Position numbers and translations under genes: made by a program. From contig NZ_CP108394.1 in assembly GCF_041435215.1 (NCBI RefSeq), positions 4,960,001 to 5,024,000 of the forward strand: 64,000 nt of DNA, written 5' to 3'. Numbering within the stretch: the first letter of the stretch is position 1; each line of letters begins with the position of its first letter. Below are positions 41,693 through 48,688 of this stretch, piece after piece. Below the pieces are notes generated by a model, which saw nothing but the letters and a program-made list of their open reading frames with translations, searched no databases and had not been told where the DNA came from. This DNA is from Streptomyces sp. NBC_01314. GTDB lineage: Bacteria; Actinomycetota; Actinomycetes; Streptomycetales; Streptomycetaceae.

Positions 41693-42430
41693 ATGGACAC
41701 CAGCCTCGCCACCGTGGACAGCGGCGTCGTGATCGTGGACTGCGGCGACTCGGCCGTCGTGGCCAGGGCCATCGGCATGGATGCCGAGCGCGGCTGGCAG
41801 GTCGTGCACGCCCTGGCCGACGCGCTCGACGCGGTGCGGCTCGACGGGGTGCACGGCATCGTGCCCACCTATGACTCGCTGCTCGTCGAGTTCGACTGCA
41901 CCGATACCGATCACGAAACGGTACGGCGCGTCCTGCGGCACGAGGCCGACCGGCTTGGCGAGGGTCCGGTGCGGCCGTCCAGGACACGGCGGTTCGTCGT
42001 CCCGGTGGTGTATGGCGGCGAGTTCGGCCCCGATCTGCCCGTTGTCGCCGAGCAGCTAGGGCTGAGCGAGCGGGAGGTCGTGGAGCTGCACTGCGGTGCG
42101 GATCTCACCGTCCGCTGCCTCGGCGCACCGGCGGGTGCTCCGATGATGGACGGACCTGCGTTCCCCCGGCCCGTACCGCGGCTGGCGTCGCCACGGACGC
42201 GGGTGCTGCCCGGGTCGGTCGCGGTGGCCGGACGGCAGGCCGTGATCTGCCCGATGCCGTCGCCCGGCGGCTGGCCCCTGATCGGCCGCACTCCCCTGCG
42301 CGTCCTCGAAGATCTCGACGCCGACCCGCTGACGGCGTACCGGCCCGGCGACACCTTCCGCTTCGTACCGATCGCACCCGAGCAGTGGGACGACCACGCG
42401 AACCGGCCCCTGGCGGCGTCGCATGGCTGA
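41693..42430 (+). CDS. pxpB: 5-oxoprolinase subunit PxpB-like (KipI family)
   Basis: Protein of 245 residues. The ATG at 41693 begins one base after the pxpA stop. Allophanate-hydrolase subunit 1/KipI features: an N-terminal strand GVVIVDCGD, GVHGIVPTYDSLLVEFD, then the second domain with FVVPVVYGGEFGPDL, LSEREVVELHCG, the GxPxGAPMMDG-like loop and SPGGWPLIGRTPLRV near the end. With PxpC it forms the ATP-using part of 5-oxoprolinase. In Bacillus, KipI also inhibits a sporulation kinase; next to pxpA the metabolic role is preferred. It overlaps pxpC by 8 nt. Confidence 0.9.
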   Translation: MDTSLATVDSGVVIVDCGDSAVVARAIGMDAERGWQVVHALADALDAVRLDGVHGIVPTYDSLLVEFDCTDTDHETVRRVLRHEADRLGEGPVRPSRTRRFVVPVVYGGEFGPDLPVVAEQLGLSEREVVELHCGADLTVRCLGAPAGAPMMDGPAFPRPVPRLASPRTRVLPGSVAVAGRQAVICPMPSPGGWPLIGRTPLRVLEDLDADPLTAYRPGDTFRFVPIAPEQWDDHANRPLAASHG

Positions 42431-43466
42431 CACCCTCACCATCCACCGGGCCGGCATGGCGGCCGTGCAGGACCTGGGCCGGTTCGGGCGCTCCCGCTAC
42501 GGCCTGCCGGTCAACGGCGCGCTCGACCAGCACTCCGCCCGCGTCGCCAACGTGCTCTGCGGCAACGACGAGGGCGCGCCGCTGCTGGAGATCACCGCTC
42601 TGGACTTCAGCTGCACGCCGTCGACCGACGTACTCGTCGCGGTGACCGGCGCGCCCGCGGACCTGACCGTCGACGGCGTCGCACGACCGCAGTGGGAACC
42701 CCTCTCCGTACGGTCCGGCGAGACGATCCGCATCAGCGGCATCCGGCACGGCATCCGGGTCTACCTGGCCGTGCTCGGCTCGGTGAACGCTCCTTACCTG
42801 CAAGGCAGTTGCGCCCCCGACACGATCCTCGGCTTCGGCCGCTCACTGCGCGACGGCGACGAGCTCGGACTCCAGCGGCACTGCCCGCCCGTCGACCATC
42901 CGGACTTCCGCATCCCGCTGTTCCGGCTGCGCGCACCCGTGCCCCGCTTCCCGACGCCGTGGACGATCGACGTGACCGACGGCCCCGACCTCGCCGAGTT
43001 CGGTGACACGGCGGGCCGGCTGTTCCGGTCGGAGTTCACCGTGAGCCCGCAGAGCAACCACGTCGGACTGCGGATGGCCGGCGACATACCCAGGCGCGTC
43101 GCGACCGGCGAGGTGCTCTCACGTGGCGTACCCGTCGGAGCTGTCGAGATCCCCGCGGGCGACGAGCTGCTCGTCCTGCACCGAGGCCGCGGCGTCACCG
43201 CCGGCTATCCGGTACTCGCGGTCGTGACCGCGACCGGTCTGTCCGCCCTCGGCCAGGTCGGACCGGGCCAGTCCGTCCGCTTCCGGCGCCGGACCGTCGC
43301 CGAGGCGGTGGCCGCCCACCGTTCCCAGCGTGGCGCCGTCCACGCCCTCCAGAGCCGAGTGCGCACCGTCTTCGACGCCCTGCGCATCCCCAGCCCCGCA
43401 CGCGCCGTCCCTCTCTCCCCCTGGGGGAAGCCCCCCAGCCTGCCAGCAGACAGGAGAACGACATGA
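42423..43466 (+). CDS. pxpC: 5-oxoprolinase subunit PxpC-like (KipA/biotin-dependent carboxyltransferase family)
   Basis: Protein of 347 residues with the allophanate-hydrolase subunit 2 pattern: VQDLGRFGRSRYGLPVNGAL near the start, NVLCGNDEGAPLLEI, VAVTGAPADL, GIRVYLAVLGS, a mid-region SPQSNHVGLRMAG and the late VPVGAVEIPAGDELLVLHR, TAGYPVLAVV, LGQVGPGQSVRF. It completes the PxpABC set and overlaps pxpB by 8 nt and the transporter gene by 4 nt (ATGA). The last 25 residues are Pro/Ser-rich and look like an unselected extension, since the ribosome site of the transporter is embedded there. Confidence 0.9.
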   Translation: MADTLTIHRAGMAAVQDLGRFGRSRYGLPVNGALDQHSARVANVLCGNDEGAPLLEITALDFSCTPSTDVLVAVTGAPADLTVDGVARPQWEPLSVRSGETIRISGIRHGIRVYLAVLGSVNAPYLQGSCAPDTILGFGRSLRDGDELGLQRHCPPVDHPDFRIPLFRLRAPVPRFPTPWTIDVTDGPDLAEFGDTAGRLFRSEFTVSPQSNHVGLRMAGDIPRRVATGEVLSRGVPVGAVEIPAGDELLVLHRGRGVTAGYPVLAVVTATGLSALGQVGPGQSVRFRRRTVAEAVAAHRSQRGAVHALQSRVRTVFDALRIPSPARAVPLSPWGKPPSLPADRRTT

Positions 43467-44779
43467 GTACCGTGGCCGCTCAGCCGGTGCCAAGCACCGT
43501 CGATCCGAGAACCGCGCGCAAGGTCACCCTCGCCGGATGCGTCGGCATCTTCGCCGAGCTCTACGACAACGGCATCTTCGGCTTCATGGCGGGCACCCTG
43601 GCCGTCGTCTTCTTCCCGAACACGGACAACGCGACCGCCGTCCAGTTCGTCTTCCTCGGCTACGCGGTCTCGTTCTTCTTCCGCCCGCTCGGCGGCATCA
43701 TCTGCGGGCACATCGGTGACCGTATCGGCCGTCAGCGCATGCTGGTCTTCGTCATCATGCTGATCAGCGTCGCGACGGCGGCGATCGGCATCCTCCCGAC
43801 ATACGCGAGCATCGGTATCGCAGCCCCCGCCCTGCTCATCCTGCTGCGCGTCGCGCAGGGCTTCTCGGTCGGCGGTGAGGCCGCCGGCGCGATGAGCTTC
43901 CTCGCCGAACACGCCCCCGAGGGCAAGCGGGGTCTCTACACCAGTTACGCCCAGATCGCCTCGTTCCTCTCCCTGCTCACCGGAACGCTGATCGCCGCCG
44001 GACTGACCAGCGGCCTCGGCTCGGACCGCATGGAGTCGTGGGGCTGGCGTATCCCGTTCCTGCTGGCCGTCCCGCTGGGCATCACCGGCATCTACATCCG
44101 CAAGCGCATCAGCGACACCCCCAACTTCACCCGCCTCCAGGAGAGCGGCGGCCTGTCGAAGAACCCGCTCAAGGAGGCCTTCTCCTCCGCCGAGCACCGC
44201 CGGGCGATGCTGCTCGCCCTGTTCATCCCGCTGATGAACGGCTCCGGCTACTACGTGCTGTTCGGCTACATGCCGACCTTCATGAACACCGAGCTGAACT
44301 TCAGCAAGGTGCAGGGGCTGCTCGTCACCGCGACCAGCCTGGTGGCCATCTGTATAGCGATCCCCTACATGGGCCGCCTCTCCGACCGCGTCGGGCGCAA
44401 GAAGGTCCTCGCGAGCGCCGCCGTCGCCATGGCGGTCGCCGGCATCCCCTGTTACCTGCTCATCGGCACCGGCAGCGTCCCGCTCGCCATCCTCGGCGCC
44501 TGCATCATGGCAGTCGTCTTCGCCGGCCACACCGGCGTCATTCACATCCTGCTCGTCGAACTCTTCCCCACCCGGGTGCGCTACTCCGCCTACGGGCTCG
44601 GCTACAACGTCTCCGCCGCCCTCTTCGGTGGCACGGCTCCCCTGCTGATGACCTACCTCATCGACAAGACCGGCAACGTCAACATGCCCGCCTTCTACGC
44701 GGTCGTCACCGCCCTCGGCACGCTCATCGCCGTGTCCCGGGTGCAGGACAGGGCACACCTGCCACTGCGCGACGCATAA
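43463..44779 (+). CDS. MFS transporter, metabolite:H+ symporter (MHS) family
   Basis: Inner-membrane importer of 438 residues with 12 predicted TM helices. MHS features: GIFAELYDNGIFGFMAGTLA in helix 1 (most family members have YDF), the loop GHIGDRIGRQRML, LLRVAQGFSVGGEAAGAMSF in helix 4, and SDRVGRKKV after helix 8. Members such as ProP, ShiA and KgtP bring in small carboxylic acids or osmolytes by proton symport. Overlap with pxpC makes it the likely carrier of the compound the operon degrades. The exact substrate is not deducible. Confidence 0.9.
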   Translation: MSTVAAQPVPSTVDPRTARKVTLAGCVGIFAELYDNGIFGFMAGTLAVVFFPNTDNATAVQFVFLGYAVSFFFRPLGGIICGHIGDRIGRQRMLVFVIMLISVATAAIGILPTYASIGIAAPALLILLRVAQGFSVGGEAAGAMSFLAEHAPEGKRGLYTSYAQIASFLSLLTGTLIAAGLTSGLGSDRMESWGWRIPFLLAVPLGITGIYIRKRISDTPNFTRLQESGGLSKNPLKEAFSSAEHRRAMLLALFIPLMNGSGYYVLFGYMPTFMNTELNFSKVQGLLVTATSLVAICIAIPYMGRLSDRVGRKKVLASAAVAMAVAGIPCYLLIGTGSVPLAILGACIMAVVFAGHTGVIHILLVELFPTRVRYSAYGLGYNVSAALFGGTAPLLMTYLIDKTGNVNMPAFYAVVTALGTLIAVSRVQDRAHLPLRDA

Positions 44780-44827
44780 CCCGGCCGATCACCCCACCCC
44801 CCACCACCTCTCTCCAGGAGCACCCGC

Positions 44828-45571
44828 ATGCCCTTTTCCGACTACAAGACCGCCCTGGTGACGGGAGCCTCGACCGGAATCGGAGCGGTGGTCGTCGAGC
44901 GGCTCGCCAAACAAGGGCTCGAAGTCCACGCCGTCGCCCGTAACGCCGAGCGGCTCGACGACCTCGCCCGGCGTACGGGCTGCACCCCGCACGCCGTCGA
45001 CATCACCGACACCGCCGCCCTCGCCGAGACCCTGCGCGGCCTCAAGGTCGACGTCCTGGTCAACAACGCCGGAGTCTCCCGCACCGGAAACATCCTCACC
45101 GCCGACGAGTTCGCCGTCGACGAGCAGATCGCCGTCAACATCCAGGCCGTACTGCACCTCGTGCGCCTGATCATGCCCGGAATGGTCGAACGCGACCTCG
45201 GGCACATCGTCAACATCAGCTCGATCGCCGGCGTCTACAACTTCGGCGGCAACACGATCTACCACGCCACCAAGGCGGCCGTGCACACGCTCTCCCGTCA
45301 ACTCCGAGTCGACGGATACGGCCGCCGGATCCGCGTCACCGAGATCTGCCCGGGCCGGGTGGAAACGGAGATCTTCGGCCGTCTCCTCGGCGACATGGAA
45401 GAAGCACAGCGGCAGTTCTACGACGGCTACGAGTCGCTGAAGCCGGAGGACATCGCCGACGCCATCGACTTCGCGATCGACTCACCGCGCCACGTGAACA
45501 TCGGCCATGTGGAGATCCTGCCGACGTTCCAGGTGCCGGGCGGCCTCAACTTCGAGCGGAGGGAGGGCTGA
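44828..45571 (+). CDS. Short-chain dehydrogenase/reductase, YdfG-like
   Basis: NAD(P)-dependent oxidoreductase of 247 residues. Cofactor motif VTGASTGIGAVV, structural NNAGVSR, catalytic Ser in NISSIAG and the YHATK pair, then VTEICPGRVETEIFG. The segment after the active site matches the classical SDR group that includes the 3-hydroxy acid/serine dehydrogenase YdfG. The ATG has CAGGAG nine bases upstream, and the stop overlaps the aminotransferase start (TGATG). In this pathway it could oxidise a hydroxyl on the amino-acid side chain, or reduce a product aldehyde; the sequence does not decide. Confidence 0.9.
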   Translation: MPFSDYKTALVTGASTGIGAVVVERLAKQGLEVHAVARNAERLDDLARRTGCTPHAVDITDTAALAETLRGLKVDVLVNNAGVSRTGNILTADEFAVDEQIAVNIQAVLHLVRLIMPGMVERDLGHIVNISSIAGVYNFGGNTIYHATKAAVHTLSRQLRVDGYGRRIRVTEICPGRVETEIFGRLLGDMEEAQRQFYDGYESLKPEDIADAIDFAIDSPRHVNIGHVEILPTFQVPGGLNFERREG

Positions 45572-46791
45572 TGGCAGGCACTTCGACCACTTCCGGCGTG
45601 GCGGAGCGCGTACGCCGCATCAAGCCGTCGCCGAGCACCGCGGCCGCCCAGCGCGTACGTGAGCTGAAGGCGCGGGGTCTCGACATCCTCGATCTCACCG
45701 TCGGTGAACCGGACTTCGACACCCCCGACCATGTGAAGGCCGCCGCGATCGAGGCGATTCGGCAGGGGGACACCAAGTACACCCCGGTCAACGGGACACC
45801 GGCGCTGCGGGCCGCCATCGCGCACAAGCTGGCGGAACGCCACGGACTCCACTGCTCCGACGACCGGATCACAGTCGGCGGCGGAGCGAAGCAGGTCATC
45901 TTCCTCGCGCTGATGGCCACCCTGAACGCGGGCGACGAGGTCGTCATCCCCACGCCGTACTGGGTGTCGTACCCGGACATGGTGCTCGCCAACGACGGCA
46001 CACCGGTCATCGTGCCCTGCCCCGAAGCGGACGGCTTCAAGCTGACCCCGCAGCGGCTGGAGTCCGCGATCACCGCCCGCACCCGCTGGGTCATCCTCAA
46101 CACCCCGGGCAACCCCACGGGAGCCGCCTACACGGTCGACGAACTCCACGCGCTGGCCGACGTGTTGCTCGACCACCCGCACGTCCAGGTACTGACCGAC
46201 GAGATCTACGACGAGATCTGGTACGAGCCGGGCCAGGTCCCCAGCCTCGCCGCCGCCGAACCACGACTGACCGACCGGGTGTTCCTCACCAACGGCGTCT
46301 CCAAGACCTACGCGATGACCGGCTGGCGCATCGGTTACGGAGTCGGCTCCGCCTCATTGGTGGCGGCGATCAACACCCTCCAGTCGCAGATCTCGTCGTG
46401 CCCGTCGTCGATCAGCCAGGCCGCCGCGGCCGCCGCGCTCACCGGAGACCAGGACTTCGTACGCGAGTGTGTCGCCGTCTACCGCGGCCGCCGCGACGTG
46501 ACGGTGAAGCTGGTCAACGACATCCCGGGCCTGTCCTGCACGCCACCCAGCGGCGGCTTCTATGCCTTCGTCAGCTGCGCAGACGTACTCGGGAAGCGGA
46601 CCCCCACGGGCGAAGTGATCCGCACGGACGAGGAGTTCACCCGCTACCTGCTGGAGTCACAGCAGGTAGCGGTGATCCACGGCGGCGCATACGGCGCACC
46701 GGGTTACTTCCGTATCTCCTTCGCGACGTCGGCCGACGTCCTCACCGAGGCCTGCGAGGGCATCGCCCGCGCCTGCGCGGAACTCTCCTGA
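45571..46791 (+). CDS. Class I/II pyridoxal-phosphate aminotransferase (AspC/AatA-like)
   Basis: Aminotransferase of 406 residues, fold type I. N-terminal loop LDLTVGEPDFDTPDHVK; GGAKQVIFLALMAT; PTPYWVSYPD; the NTPGNPTGAAYT segment with the substrate-carboxylate/PLP Asn; LTDEIYDEIWY with the Asp that holds the pyridine N; the PLP Lys in NGVSKTYAMTGWRIGY; and the C-terminal Arg in YFRISFATS. It belongs to the prokaryotic aspartate/aromatic (Igamma-type) branch. Between the 5-oxoprolinase genes and an aldolase-like gene it probably turns the released glutamate-type acid into a 2-oxoacid. Confidence 0.93.
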   Translation: MAGTSTTSGVAERVRRIKPSPSTAAAQRVRELKARGLDILDLTVGEPDFDTPDHVKAAAIEAIRQGDTKYTPVNGTPALRAAIAHKLAERHGLHCSDDRITVGGGAKQVIFLALMATLNAGDEVVIPTPYWVSYPDMVLANDGTPVIVPCPEADGFKLTPQRLESAITARTRWVILNTPGNPTGAAYTVDELHALADVLLDHPHVQVLTDEIYDEIWYEPGQVPSLAAAEPRLTDRVFLTNGVSKTYAMTGWRIGYGVGSASLVAAINTLQSQISSCPSSISQAAAAAALTGDQDFVRECVAVYRGRRDVTVKLVNDIPGLSCTPPSGGFYAFVSCADVLGKRTPTGEVIRTDEEFTRYLLESQQVAVIHGGAYGAPGYFRISFATSADVLTEACEGIARACAELS

Positions 46792-46825
46792 CCTCTCTGA
46801 CCTTTCAGGCCCCTGGAGGAGCGAC

Positions 46826-47503
46826 ATGGTTCTTCACGTCAACACCAAGTTCGACCGGCCCGATCCGGCGCTCATCGCGCAGCTGAGCACATACTCCGCC
46901 GCCACCATCCACGAGGCACAGGGCCGCCTCGGCGCACTCGACTCGACGATCAAACCGGTCGACTCCGCCATGTCCCTGTGCGGCCCCGCGTTCACCGTGC
47001 GCTGCGCGCCCCGCGACAACATCATGCTTCAGGTCGCCATCGCCCACGCACAGCCCGGCGACGTCATCGTGGTCTCCGCCGGCGAGTACGCGGAAGCCGG
47101 CTCCTTCGGCGACGTCCTCGCAAACGCCTGCGTGGCCAAGGAACTTGGCGGTCTGGTCACCGACACCGGCGTCCGCGACACCCAGGAGCTGCGCACGCTC
47201 GGCTTCCCGGTGTTCTCGTACAGCGTCTGCATCAAGGGCACCGTCAAGGAGACCATCGGGCCGATGGCCGAACCGGTACTGATCGGCGGCGAGATCATCC
47301 GCCCCGGAGACGTAGTACGTGCGGACGCCGACGGCGTCGTGGTCGTACGACGCGAGGACGTGGCCGACGTCGTACGCAAAAGCCAGGAGCGCGTCGACGC
47401 CGAAGACGCGTACATCGCCGCCTACCGCTCCGGAAAGAGCGTGATCGAGGTGAGCAACCTGGCCGCGGTACTTGAAGCCAAAGGACTGGTCATCGACGCG
47501 TAG
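46826..47503 (+). CDS. RraA-like 4-hydroxy-4-methyl-2-oxoglutarate aldolase family protein
   Basis: Protein of 225 residues, 34 bp after the aminotransferase, with GGAG before the ATG. Family features: STYSAATIHEAQGRLG at the start, GPAFTVRCAPRDN, the active-site loop GDVIVVSAGEYAEAGSFGDV, the substrate/metal site GLVTDTGVRDTQEL (Arg followed by Asp), and GDVVRADADGVVVV. Enzymes with this fold and the R-D pair split 4-hydroxy-4-methyl-2-oxoglutarate or 4-carboxy-4-hydroxy-2-oxoadipate to pyruvate and another oxoacid; RraA itself is a non-catalytic RNase E inhibitor. The catabolic context favours aldolase (or oxaloacetate decarboxylase) activity. Last gene of the operon. Confidence 0.88.
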   Translation: MVLHVNTKFDRPDPALIAQLSTYSAATIHEAQGRLGALDSTIKPVDSAMSLCGPAFTVRCAPRDNIMLQVAIAHAQPGDVIVVSAGEYAEAGSFGDVLANACVAKELGGLVTDTGVRDTQELRTLGFPVFSYSVCIKGTVKETIGPMAEPVLIGGEIIRPGDVVRADADGVVVVRREDVADVVRKSQERVDAEDAYIAAYRSGKSVIEVSNLAAVLEAKGLVIDA

Positions 47504-47584
47504 TGCTTCTTGGACGCGACCTCCGCCGCGTGGGCTACCCAGTCCCCGCCGCTGGCCCGCTGCCGCTGCACGGTCGCCCGAGCG

Positions 47585-48444
47585 GTGAATTCTGAGGGTG
47601 CGCGGTCAAGGCCCAGCCTTCCTGGAAGCCGCCGCCAAGCGCCCCACCTTCATGCGCTGGTGTGTGGGCGTCGGCATGGGCCGACAAGGGGAAGCCCTGG
47701 GCCTGCGCTGGCCTTACGTCGACTTCGAGGCGGAGCTGTTCCACCCCCCAGTGGCAGCTTCAACGCCTCACCTGGCGCCACGGCTGCACGGACATCCACG
47801 CCTGCGGCGAACGCCTCCATCGGTTCGAGCCGTGCCCGCCGGACTGTCGTACGCACAAGAACTACAAGCGCGGTTGCCTCAAGCCGTGCCCGAAGGACTG
47901 CCGGAAGCACGCCACCGCATGCCCCGAGCGCAAGAACGGAGGACTGGTCTTCACCCGACCCAAGACCAAGAAGAGCACCAACCCCGTGCCGATCCCGCCG
48001 CCGTTCATCCCGTACCTGATCGAACACAAGGCGCAGCAGGAAGAAATGCGCGCCGCCGCCGGCGACGAATGGCAGGAGCACAACGCACTCTTCACCCGCC
48101 CAGACGGCCGCCCCCTCGACCCCCGGACGGACTGGTCAGAGTTCAAAGAACTGCTCGCCGAGGCTGGCATCGACGACCGCCGCCTGTACGACGGAAGCCG
48201 CCACACCGCCGGCACGATCCTCAACGAACTCGGGGTCGACATGCCCACGATCATGGAGATCCTGCGGCACACCCAGATCAGCCAGACCCGGAGGTACGTG
48301 AAGGGCCGATCTCACCTCTCCAAGGACGCGATGCGCCGCATGGGCGACCACTTCATGCCCACGCCGGAACCCGCCACTGAGACCACAACTGAGACCAGGG
48401 ACCGCAAGGCAGTACGCGCTCAGCGTCGTCGCCGCATCCGGTAA
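47585..48444 (+). pseudogene. Tyrosine integrase, N-terminally truncated and frameshifted (pSAM2-like)
   Basis: The surviving part covers the catalytic domain. Frame one gives AFLEAAAKRPTFMRWCVGVGMG, then RQGEALGLRWPYVDFEAELF with the first catalytic Arg. A frameshift in a C-run near 47745 moves reading to the next frame: WQLQRLTWRHGCTDIHACGE, a Cys-rich insert, FTRPKTKKSTNPVPIPPPF, GSRHTAGTILNELGVDMPT with the second Arg, and the nucleophile in TRRYVKGRSHL. The N-terminal DNA-binding part is absent. Position (right beside the tRNA, reading toward it) and motifs fit an integrase of an actinobacterial integrative element. It is the enzyme that would have used the 43-bp attachment sites. Confidence 0.85.
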
Positions 48445-48450
48445 AAGCAA

Positions 48451-48485
48451 AAGCCCCAGGTCACGGCGAGTGAGTCCTGAGGCTT
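48451..48485 (-). terminator. Hairpin terminator after tRNA-Thr
   Basis: On the minus strand, just past the tRNA 3' end, a stem of 5+4 bp with one mismatch (aagcc-cagg / cctg-ggctt) is followed by GGGGCTTTTGCTTTTA. It ends the tRNA transcript and lies on island DNA, so it was brought in by the element. It also faces the integrase remnant. Confidence 0.55.
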
Positions 48486-48490
48486 CTACA

Positions 48491-48533
48491 GAGCCGCCTT
48501 CGGGATTCGAACCCGAGACCTACGCATTACGAG
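48491..48533 (-). repeat. Right attachment site (attR) within tRNA-Thr
   Basis: A 43-bp segment identical to 37701-37743. It forms the 3' part of the intact tRNA gene, from the middle of the anticodon loop to two bases beyond the end. Confidence 0.9.
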
Positions 48534-48565
48534 TGCGTTGCTCTGGCCATCTGAGCTAAGGCGGC
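48493..48565 (-). tRNA. tRNA-Thr (CGT anticodon)
   Basis: A 73-nt cloverleaf on the minus strand: acceptor GCCGCCT/AGGCGGC, D-arm GCTC/GAGC, anticodon stem ACGCA/TGCGT with loop CTCGTAA (anticodon CGT, codon ACG), T-arm TCGGG/CCCGA with loop TTCGAAT. CCA is not encoded. It serves as the integration site for the island to its left and stays functional because the element restored its 3' end. Confidence 0.97.
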
Positions 48566-48688
48566 GCGCCGTCCGCACCATGGTGCGATCAGCAACGCCG
48601 GTAAGTCTACACAGTTTCCGGGGTGCTCCGAGCCAGGGGCCGGAGCCCCCCGGGACGGGCCCGGACGGGCTGGCGGCCCGGTCGGCGT

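Larger units (their letters stand above)
37701..48533. mobile_element. Integrative genomic island in tRNA-Thr(CGT), immobilised
   Basis: The island is about 10.8 kb between the perfect 43-bp direct repeats. Next to the tRNA border lies a tyrosine-integrase pseudogene, as expected for pSAM2-type actinobacterial elements; near the other border is an IS3-type transposase remnant. I see no excisionase, replication initiator or FtsK-like transfer gene, so only a catabolic cargo survives: D-2-hydroxyacid dehydrogenase and LysR regulator on the minus strand, and PxpABC, transporter, SDR, aminotransferase and aldolase-like genes on the plus strand. The broken integrase means it can no longer excise on its own. 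Confidence 0.8.
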
